Shown here in pieces: positions 1 through 4,736 of a stretch of 5,608 nt of DNA. A program made the translations under genes and the position numbers. The notes beneath the pieces were generated by a model that was given only the letters and a program-made list of their open reading frames with translations, was not told the DNA's origin and made no database searches. Each line of letters starts with the position of its first letter. Position 1 is the stretch's first letter. The DNA comes from Pseudomonadota bacterium (lineage in GTDB: Bacteria > Pseudomonadota > Alphaproteobacteria > UBA9219 > RGZA01): positions 1 through 5,608 of the forward strand of contig JACQAB010000068.1 of the NCBI GenBank assembly GCA_016195205.1. Reading direction: 5' to 3'.

Positions 1-1
1 C

Positions 2-175
2 GTCATCCATACCGACTTCGAGAAAGGCTTCATCCGGGCCGAGGTGGTGGACTGCCAAAGCTTTATCGCCCTGGGCGGGGAGGCCCCCGCGCGCGAGGCG
101 GGCAAGCTGCGCCTGGAAGGCAAGGATTACGTGCTGTTAGATGGGGATATCTGCCATTTCCGCTTCAATACCTGA
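2..175 (+). CDS. ychF: YchF redox-regulated P-loop ATPase, C-terminal fragment
   Basis: This is the last 57 codons of a gene entering from the left edge, ending in TGA at 173-175. The peptide begins VIHTDFEKGFIRAEVV and contains GGEAPAREAGKLRLEGKDYV, then DGDICHFRFNT at the end. That is the C-terminal TGS domain of YchF/OLA1, with the typical ending (DGD..HFRFN). YchF is a cytoplasmic Obg-related P-loop protein that prefers ATP, binds ribosomes and has been linked to translation and oxidative-stress responses. Full-length members are about 360 residues, so some 300 residues including the nucleotide-binding domain lie outside the window. Nothing in the visible part looks damaged. The family call is firm from the signature; the activity cannot be checked because the G motifs are missing. 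Confidence 0.93.
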   Translation, partial: VIHTDFEKGFIRAEVVDCQSFIALGGEAPAREAGKLRLEGKDYVLLDGDICHFRFNT

Positions 176-251
176 CCGCCAACCCTCAGGAAAACCACAC
201 CTCATGCCATTTTGGGGCCGCAAAGATTTATTACCCTTGTCTGACTGGCCA

Positions 252-282
252 AGGCTTTTTCATCATGCTATTTGAAAAGCCT
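252..282. repeat. Imperfect inverted repeat in the ychF-mlaC gap
   Basis: The left arm at 252-262 (AGGCTTTTTCA) and the right arm at 273-282 (TGAAAAGCCT) can form a 10-bp stem with one bulged T and a 10-nt loop. It lies between the ychF stop and the mlaC start. No T-run follows on either strand, so it is not a textbook rho-independent terminator. It could end ychF transcription weakly or act in the mlaC leader. The pairing is visible; any role is inference. Confidence 0.4.
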
Positions 283-295
283 GCCTTAATCATCC

Positions 296-301
296 ACGGA
301 G
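296..301 (+). promoter_or_regulatory. Ribosome binding site of the mlaC-like gene
   Basis: ACGGAG at 296-301 is close to the Shine-Dalgarno consensus and ends 10 nt before the ATG at 312. It supports that start, which also begins a good signal peptide. Confidence 0.6.
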
Positions 302-311
302 CCAAAACCCC

Positions 312-965
312 ATGAGAGCCCCGCGTTTTTCCAAAATTGTTTTTGCGTTTTTGCTGATCCTGCCTTTTCTGGCGCTGCCCGCGCACGCCACCGAGCAGAC
401 CCAGCGCGCCCTGAGCTTCATCAGCAAGCTGGGCAATAGCGCGATCGGCATCCTGGCCGATAAGTCTATTCCGCAAGAAGAAGCCTCGCGCCGCTTCCGC
501 GCCATGCTGCACGATGATTTTGATTTGAACCTTCTGGGCAAGTTCGCGCTGGGTCCCACGCATTGGCGCGCGCTGAACCCGCAGCAGAAGCAAGAATACA
601 TGAAGCTGTTCGAACGGCTGGTGGTGGATATTTATTCCGACCGTTTCAAAACCTATAACGGCGAAACCTTCAAGGCCGGCACGGCTCACGCCGAAAGCGC
701 CACCGACAGCTATGTGACCAGCTTTATCGTGTCGCCCGGCGGCGGCCAGCCCATTCAGGTGGATTGGCGCGTGCGCGATTACGGCGATCGCCGGCAGGTG
801 ATTGACGTAATCGTGGAAGGGGTGAGCATGAGCATCACCAAACGCTCGGAATTCGCCTCGGCCATCCAGCAGCAGGGCGGCGATTACAGCGCGTTCCTTG
901 AGTTGCTGCGGGCGAAGGTCAATTCAGGCGACACCACCGTGCAGGACGGCGATAGCGGGAAGTAG
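312..965 (+). CDS. mlaC: MlaC-family periplasmic phospholipid-binding protein
   Basis: A 217-residue protein that looks complete; E. coli MlaC is about 211. Residues 1-26 form a signal peptide: basic MRAPRFSK, a hydrophobic core around 9-22, and an AHA cleavage site before T27. The mature part is one MlaC (Ttg2D/tolC-tolerance) domain, about 30-200. Landmarks are the helical FRAMLHDDFDLNLLGKFALG region (63-81), the Q-K-x-E-Y-x-x-x-F segment (92-100), and the family signature VDWRVRD..RRQVIDVIVEGVSM near 150-173 followed by RSEF (178-181). MlaC carries phospholipids between the outer-membrane MlaA complex and the inner-membrane MlaFEDB ABC transporter, supporting outer-membrane lipid asymmetry. 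No other mla gene is in the window, so it sits as an orphan after ychF. Its stop (963-965) is one base from the stop of the opposing redoxin remnant. The paralogue HpnM, of hopanoid clusters, is an alternative family member, but no hopanoid gene is near. Confidence 0.88.
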   Translation: MRAPRFSKIVFAFLLILPFLALPAHATEQTQRALSFISKLGNSAIGILADKSIPQEEASRRFRAMLHDDFDLNLLGKFALGPTHWRALNPQQKQEYMKLFERLVVDIYSDRFKTYNGETFKAGTAHAESATDSYVTSFIVSPGGGQPIQVDWRVRDYGDRRQVIDVIVEGVSMSITKRSEFASAIQQQGGDYSAFLELLRAKVNSGDTTVQDGDSGK

Positions 966-966
966 C

Positions 967-1657
967 CTAATACTTCACGCCGCAGCCATAGGCGCGGGTG
1001 GAAGCCACCGACACGGGCTTGCCGGCGTTTAACTCGTTGAAAGCGCGGTCGATATAATTTTCAGCCGTGGCAATGTCTTCCACATTGGTGGAGGCCACGC
1101 TATCAATTGCGCAGCATAAACCAGCTTCCCCGCTTTATCGATAATGAACATATGCGGCGTGGCCTTGGCTCCGTAAAGATGGCCAATCGTGCCGTCGGCA
1201 TCGCGGATGATGCGGCTGGCCATCAATGAACATATGCGGCGTGGCCTTGGCTCCGTAAAGATGGCCAATCGTGCCGTCGGCATCGCGGATGATGCGGCTG
1301 GCCATCGAGCCTTTATCCTTGGCGATTTGCGCCGCTTCTTCGTCGGTGACATAGCCTTCCTTGCCCGGCGCGGAGGAAATGATGGAAAGCCACACCACGC
1401 CCTGCGCGGCGTATTTTTTCTGCAGGGCCTGCATGTTGCCGCTGCCATAGTGCTTCTTCACGAAGGGGCACAGGTGGTTGGTCCATTCCAGCACTACATA
1501 TTGCCCGCGCAGTTCGGAAAGCTTTACCGGTTTTCCGGCGATATCGGTGGCGCTGAAATCGGGCGCGTCGCGGCCCGGCAGGGGTGACGGCCTGCGCCGG
1601 TGAAGCGCTTAAAAACAGAAACAGGGTGGCGAGGGGAAGCAGAATATTGCGGATCAT
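967..1657 (-). pseudogene. Disrupted exported redoxin (thioredoxin-fold, AhpC/TSA family)
   Basis: Read from an ATG at 1657-1655 to a TAG at 969-967, this is a thioredoxin-fold gene broken in three places. Frame 1 gives a signal peptide (MIRNILLPLATLFLFLSA, cleavage after PAQA) and then VTPAG. An extra G in a GGG run (C at 1574-1576 on +) throws the frame. Frame 2 then gives DAPDFSATDIAGKPVKLSEL, LEWTNHLCPFVKKHY and WLSIISSAPGKEGYVTDEEA. A perfect 82-bp tandem duplication (1143-1306) shifts the frame again, to a stop at 1137-1135. One G is missing near 1112, where YA(G)AIDS is expected. The last frame gives NVEDIATAENYIDRAF and ends in TRAYGCGVKY. Undoing the three changes leaves 609 nt, a 202-residue protein with C63 in the active-site region and C198 near the end. 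As written, translation from the natural start ends at 1315-1313, before most of the domain. The intact protein would be a periplasmic thiol redox protein; its substrate is unknown. Either recent gene death or consensus errors could explain it. Confidence 0.85.
1143..1306. repeat. Perfect 82-bp tandem duplication
   Basis: The block 1143-1224 is repeated without a mismatch at 1225-1306. Each copy begins AATGAACATATGCGG and ends GGCTGGCCATC on the + strand. It lies in the redoxin remnant and covers reconstructed codons 118-144 (MASRIIRD...TPHMFI) plus one base. Because 82 is not a multiple of three, it shifts the reading frame. ATCGA occurs at 1137-1141 and again at 1304-1308, flanking the pair, but the internal junction (CCATC|AATGA) is not a clean recombination between these two copies. 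Confidence 0.95.
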
Positions 1658-1666
1658 AAGGGGCGT

Positions 1667-1670
1667 CTCC
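1667..1670 (-). promoter_or_regulatory. Ribosome binding site of the redoxin remnant
   Basis: On the minus strand GGAG (1670-1667) lies 9 nt before the ATG at 1657. It fixes the original start and fits the signal peptide that follows, showing that the 5' end of the broken gene is still intact. Confidence 0.55.
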
Positions 1671-1697
1671 GATGCCGTAACCAAGGATAGGAAAGAA

Positions 1698-1727
1698 GAT
1701 AAACCGGGCGTTTTCATGGCTGAACAA
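1698..1727 (-). promoter_or_regulatory. Possible promoter of the redoxin remnant
   Basis: On the minus strand TTGTTC (1727-1722) and TTTATC (1703-1698) are separated by 18 nt, and the -10-like box lies about 40 nt before the ATG. Each hexamer is an imperfect match to a housekeeping promoter. This is a weak call by eye. Confidence 0.25.
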
Positions 1728-1775
1728 GAACCCGCTTTACTTGTTGGCATGGCTTGCTAGGGTCGCGGCGGGCCA

Positions 1776-1793
1776 TGTTCCCCCAACGGAACA
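1776..1793. promoter_or_regulatory. Small palindrome upstream of serC
   Basis: TGTTCC (1776-1781) and GGAACA (1788-1793) form a perfect 6-bp inverted repeat around a 6-nt centre, ending 30 nt before the serC ATG. The place and symmetry suit a dimeric regulator's operator, but no known site is recognised and arms this short occur by chance fairly often. Confidence 0.25.
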
Positions 1794-1808
1794 GGCTATT
1801 CTCTCTTC

Positions 1809-1815
1809 AAAAGGA
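1809..1815 (+). promoter_or_regulatory. Ribosome binding site of serC
   Basis: AAAAGGA at 1809-1815 ends 8 nt before the ATG at 1824, a near-ideal Shine-Dalgarno placement that supports this start. Confidence 0.65.
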
Positions 1816-1823
1816 ATAGCGAC

Positions 1824-3005
1824 ATGACGCAAGTAACCGCCACCAAACCCTCCCGCAAACCCAACAATTCGCGTTTTTCCTCAGGACCCACGGCCAAAAG
1901 GCCGGGCTGGTCGGTGGAAGCGCTGAAAGACGCCTGCCTGGGGCGCTCGCACCGCTCAAAAGACGGCAAGGCCAAGCTGCAGCAGGTGCTGGAACTTACC
2001 CGCGAGATTTTAAAAATCCCCGCCGATTACCGCATCGGCATCACCGCCGCTTCCGACACCGGCGCGGTGGAGATGGCGCTTTGGAATCTGCTGGGCACCC
2101 GCCCGGTGGATGTGTTTGCCTGGGAAGCCTTCGGCAAGGACTGGGTTTCCGACGTGATGGAAGAATTAAAAGTGCCGAACACGCGCATTTTTTCCGCCAA
2201 ATATGGCGAGCTGCCGGATCTGAAGCAGGCCAACCCGAAGCACGACATTGTTTTTGCCTGGAATGGCACCACCTCGGGCGTTTGCGTGCCCAACGCCGAC
2301 TGGATAGCCGATAACCGCGAAGGGCTGGCCATTTGCGACGCTACCTCGGCCATTTTCGCCATGCCGGTGCCCTGGGCGAAACTGGATATCGTTACCTATT
2401 CCTGGCAAAAGGCGCTGGGTGGCGAGGGGCAGCACGGCATGATCGTGTTAAGCCCGCGCGCCATTGAGCGGCTGCAAAGCCACACGCCCAGCTGGCCAAT
2501 CCCGAAAATTTACCGCCTTACTAAAAAGGGCAAGGTGGCCGAAGCGGTTTTCCAGGGCGACGTGATCAACACGCCTTCCATGCTGTGCGTGGAAGATGTG
2601 ATCGACGCCATGAAATGGGTGAAGCAGGTGGGCGGCGCGCAGGTGATCGTTGACCGCACCCGCGCCAACTTCAAGCTGATCGCCGATTGGGTTGAGCGTC
2701 TGCCGTGGATTGAATTCCTGGCGCGCGATGCGGCGTCGCGGTCCAGCACCTCGGTTTGCCTTTCCTTCTGCGACCCGGAATTCCTGGCCTTGAACGAGGA
2801 AGGCCGCGCCGCGTTTGCCAAGCGCGTCGCCGCGCTTCTGGAAAAGGAAGGCGCGGCGCTGGATGTCGCTTCCTACCGCGATGCGCCGCCGGGCCTTCGC
2901 TTCTGGGTGGGCGGCACCGTGGAAAAAGCCGATGTGGAAGCCCTTCTGCCCTGGGTGGAATGGGCTTTTGCCACCGCCAAGGCGGAATTGCGTGTAGCTG
3001 CATGA
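1824..3005 (+). CDS. serC: Phosphoserine aminotransferase
   Basis: A 393-residue cytoplasmic class-V (fold type I) PLP aminotransferase, full length for the family. It transfers the amino group of glutamate to 3-phosphohydroxypyruvate, giving phosphoserine and 2-oxoglutarate, the second step of serine synthesis. The N-terminal NSRFSSGPTAKRPGW (15-29) is the substrate-proximal start typical of this enzyme. NGTTSGV (147-153) and CDATSA (171-176, with the Asp that meets the pyridine nitrogen) line the cofactor site. TYSWQKALGGEGQHGM (191-206) carries the Schiff-base lysine, K196. A C-terminal small domain runs from about 290. The sequence is of the alphaproteobacterial/Methanosarcina-type SerC subfamily rather than the shorter E. 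coli type; in related organisms this enzyme may also serve vitamin B6 synthesis. serA follows 84 nt later on the same strand, fitting a serC-serA operon, though a strong inverted repeat lies between them. Confidence 0.95.
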   Translation: MTQVTATKPSRKPNNSRFSSGPTAKRPGWSVEALKDACLGRSHRSKDGKAKLQQVLELTREILKIPADYRIGITAASDTGAVEMALWNLLGTRPVDVFAWEAFGKDWVSDVMEELKVPNTRIFSAKYGELPDLKQANPKHDIVFAWNGTTSGVCVPNADWIADNREGLAICDATSAIFAMPVPWAKLDIVTYSWQKALGGEGQHGMIVLSPRAIERLQSHTPSWPIPKIYRLTKKGKVAEAVFQGDVINTPSMLCVEDVIDAMKWVKQVGGAQVIVDRTRANFKLIADWVERLPWIEFLARDAASRSSTSVCLSFCDPEFLALNEEGRAAFAKRVAALLEKEGAALDVASYRDAPPGLRFWVGGTVEKADVEALLPWVEWAFATAKAELRVAA

Positions 3006-3077
3006 AGTAGTGAGTATTGAGTAGTGAGGAGTGAAAAAATCTCATTACTCAATACTCACTACTCTCTACTCACTACT
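3006..3077. repeat. Heptamer-built inverted repeat between serC and serA
   Basis: The region starts right after the serC stop and fills most of the 84-nt spacer. The left half is TAGTGAG, TATTGAG, TAGTGAG, GAGTGA in near-perfect 7-nt steps; the right half is the reverse complement type (CTCATTA, CTCAATA, CTCACTA, CTCTCTA, CTCACTA). The best stem pairs 3009-3028 with 3041-3060: 19 Watson-Crick pairs and one G-T, with a 12-nt A-rich loop. An alternative pairs 3006-3028 with 3055-3077 at 21 of 23 positions. It is clearly more AT-rich than the genes around it. No T-run follows, so it is not a classic terminator. A related copy follows serA, which suggests a dispersed repeat family. Confidence 0.85.
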
Positions 3078-3080
3078 AAC

Positions 3081-3084
3081 GGAG
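3081..3084 (+). promoter_or_regulatory. Ribosome binding site that decides the serA start
   Basis: GGAG at 3081-3084 lies 5 nt before the ATG at 3090, a little close but usable. It sits just after the inverted repeat and favours 3090 over in-frame GTG codons upstream, which would translate the repeat itself. Confidence 0.55.
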
Positions 3085-3089
3085 TTCTC

Positions 3090-4685
3090 ATGTCCAAGCC
3101 CAAAGTTTTAATCTCTGACGCTCTTTCCCCCCGCGCCGTGGAAATTTTCAAGGAGCGTGGCGTGGACGCCGATGTGCGCACGGGGCTAAAGCCGGAAGAA
3201 CTGAATGCCCTTATCGCCAATTACGACGGGTTGGCCATTCGCTCTTCCACCAAGGTGACTAAAGATGTTTTGAAAACCGCGCAGCGCCTGCGCGTGGTGG
3301 GCCGCGCCGGCATCGGCGTGGACAATGTGGATGTGCCTGCGGCGACCGAGCGCGGCGTGGTGGTGATGAACACGCCGTTCGGCAACTCCATCACCACCGC
3401 CGAGCATGCCATTGCGCTGATGTTCGCCCTGGCCCGGCAATTGCCTGCCGCCAATGTTTCCACCCACGCCGGAAAGTGGGAAAAGAACCGCTTCATGGGC
3501 ACGGAAGTAAGCGGCAAAACGCTGGGCATTATCGGCTGCGGCAATATCGGCTCGATCGTTGCCGACCGCGCTTTGGGCCTGAAAATGAAGGTATTGGCCT
3601 ATGACCCGTTTCTTTCGGAAGAGCGGGCCAAGGATCTGGGCGTGGAGAAGGTGGAGCTGGAGGCGCTGCTGCCCCGCGCCGATTTCATCCCCCTGCACAC
3701 GCCGATGACGGATGCCACGAAAAACATTCTGAACGCCGCCTCGCTGGCGAAATGCCGCAAGGGCGTGCGCGTGATCAATTGCGCGCGCGGCGGCTTGATT
3801 AACGAGGCCGATCTGAAAGCCGCGCTGGACAGCGGCCAGGTGGCCGGCGCGGCGCTGGATGTGTTCCCGGTGGAGCCCGCCAAGGAAAGCATTTTCTTCG
3901 GCATGGAGAGCGTGATCTGCACGCCGCATCTGGGCGCCTCCACTACCGAGGCGCAGGAGAACGTGGCGCTGCAAATCGCCGAGCAGATGTCCGATTTTTT
4001 GCTGAATGGCGCGGTGGTGAACGCATTGAACATGCCTTCGGTTTCAGCCGAAGACGCCGGGAAGCTGAAGCCCTATATGCGCCTGGCCGAATTCTTGGGC
4101 AGCTATTGCGGGCAGCTGGCCGATGCGTCCTTGAAGGAAATCAGCGTTGAATACGAAGGCCATGTGGGCGAGCTGAACACCAAGCCGCTTACCGCGCTGG
4201 TGCTGATGAGCTTGCTGCGCCCGCAGCTGGAGGCGGTGAACATGGTCAGCGCCCCGGCCGTAGCGGCCTCGCGCAATATCCGCGTGTCTGAAACGCGGCG
4301 CGACCGCAGCCCCGATTATCACACGCTGATCCGCGTGAAGATGGTGGCCGATCAGGGCACCTATATTGCCGCAGGCTCGCTGTTCGCGGGCAAGCCGCGC
4401 ATCGTGGCCCTGGGCGACTTCAACGTGGAGGCTGAACCGGCGGTGAACATCCTTTACGTGCGCAACGAGGACAAGCCGGGCTTTATCGGCCGGCTGGGCT
4501 CGCTGCTGGGATCAAGTGGCGTGAACATCGCCAACTTCAACCTGGGCCGCAACGCGCCGGGCGATCAGGCGCTGGCGCTGGTGACGGTGGATCAGCCGAT
4601 TCCCCCGGCCTTGCTGGAAAAAATCAGCAAGCTGGAAGGGGTGCTAAAGGCGCGGGTGCTGCACTTTAAGAGTAATGGGTATTGA
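3090..4685 (+). CDS. serA: D-3-phosphoglycerate dehydrogenase, long ACT-containing type
   Basis: A 531-residue cytoplasmic enzyme oxidising 3-phosphoglycerate to 3-phosphohydroxypyruvate with NAD+, the committed step of serine synthesis. MSKPKVLISDALSP opens the substrate-binding domain. GRAGIGVDNVDV (71-82) is a family hallmark. The Rossmann motif is GIIGCGNIGS (146-155), with the acidic residue for NAD ribose at D172. The catalytic set is R233 in NCARGG, E262 in PVEP and H280 in TPHLGAS. An intervening ASB domain spans about 317-450, and a C-terminal ACT domain (VNILYVRNEDKPGFIGRLG, about 452-526) is usually the serine-sensing regulatory part. The length matches the roughly 525-residue long form. 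ATG 3090 is chosen because family similarity begins there and upstream codons are repeat sequence. The last five residues, KSNGY, and the stop come from or abut a second heptamer repeat, extending the usual end at ...VLHF. It is downstream of serC and convergent with gap. Confidence 0.96.
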   Translation: MSKPKVLISDALSPRAVEIFKERGVDADVRTGLKPEELNALIANYDGLAIRSSTKVTKDVLKTAQRLRVVGRAGIGVDNVDVPAATERGVVVMNTPFGNSITTAEHAIALMFALARQLPAANVSTHAGKWEKNRFMGTEVSGKTLGIIGCGNIGSIVADRALGLKMKVLAYDPFLSEERAKDLGVEKVELEALLPRADFIPLHTPMTDATKNILNAASLAKCRKGVRVINCARGGLINEADLKAALDSGQVAGAALDVFPVEPAKESIFFGMESVICTPHLGASTTEAQENVALQIAEQMSDFLLNGAVVNALNMPSVSAEDAGKLKPYMRLAEFLGSYCGQLADASLKEISVEYEGHVGELNTKPLTALVLMSLLRPQLEAVNMVSAPAVAASRNIRVSETRRDRSPDYHTLIRVKMVADQGTYIAAGSLFAGKPRIVALGDFNVEAEPAVNILYVRNEDKPGFIGRLGSLLGSSGVNIANFNLGRNAPGDQALALVTVDQPIPPALLEKISKLEGVLKARVLHFKSNGY

Positions 4686-4736
4686 GTAGTGAGTAATGAG
4701 AAAACTTTCTCTCAATTCACTACTCACTATTACCCC
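4671..4736. repeat. Second heptamer-built inverted repeat, between serA and gap
   Basis: The left part is made of TAATGGG, TATTGAG, TAGTGAG, TAATGAG; the right part is the opposite strand of similar units (CTCACTA-type). TGAGTAGTGA at 4683-4692 pairs perfectly with 4717-4726. GGGTA (4677-4681) can pair with TACCC (4731-4735) across a small internal loop, and GAGAA (4698-4702) with TTCTC (4707-4711) around a 4-nt loop. The units match the element before serA, with more mismatches. It contains the serA stop (4683-4685) and the gap stop (4732-4730), so it sits exactly where two convergent transcripts meet. It could act as a bidirectional end of transcription, although no T-run is present. Confidence 0.75.

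Noticed and set aside
231..689. Minus-strand open frame of 152 codons across the mlaC start
   Set aside because: It is antisense to a clear MlaC gene with a signal peptide and ribosome site, and shows no recognisable domain.
1143..1306. Direct repeats as a CRISPR or VNTR array
   Set aside because: There are only two copies, directly abutting with no spacer, and they lie inside a recognisable coding region.
1029..1448. Minus-strand open frame spanning the duplication as a possible functional shortened redoxin
   Set aside because: Only its middle (MASRIIRD to GKLVY) is in the true frame. It lacks the CPFVKKHY active-site region and both ends are out of frame.
1189..1587. Plus-strand open frame of 132 codons across the redoxin remnant
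   Set aside because: It is the complement of the broken redoxin coding sequence; it reads the duplication in two frames and resembles nothing known.
1716..1760. 14-codon ORF (MAEQEPALLVGMAC) upstream of serC as a leader peptide
   Set aside because: There is no ribosome site, no following attenuator hairpin and no run of serine codons; it is within chance expectation.
3006..3077. Rho-independent terminator after serC
   Set aside because: The stem is AT-rich and no T-run follows it; it also recurs as a family member after serA, so repeat element is the better label.
3024..3089. In-frame GTG start giving SerA 22 extra N-terminal residues
   Set aside because: The extension translates the inverted repeat, has no family similarity, and a ribosome site with an ATG is present at 3081-3092.
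3186..3974. Minus-strand open frame of 262 codons inside serA
   Set aside because: A composition-driven shadow of a G+C-rich gene, rich in His, Arg and Ala, with no domain or ribosome site; serA on the other strand is unambiguous.
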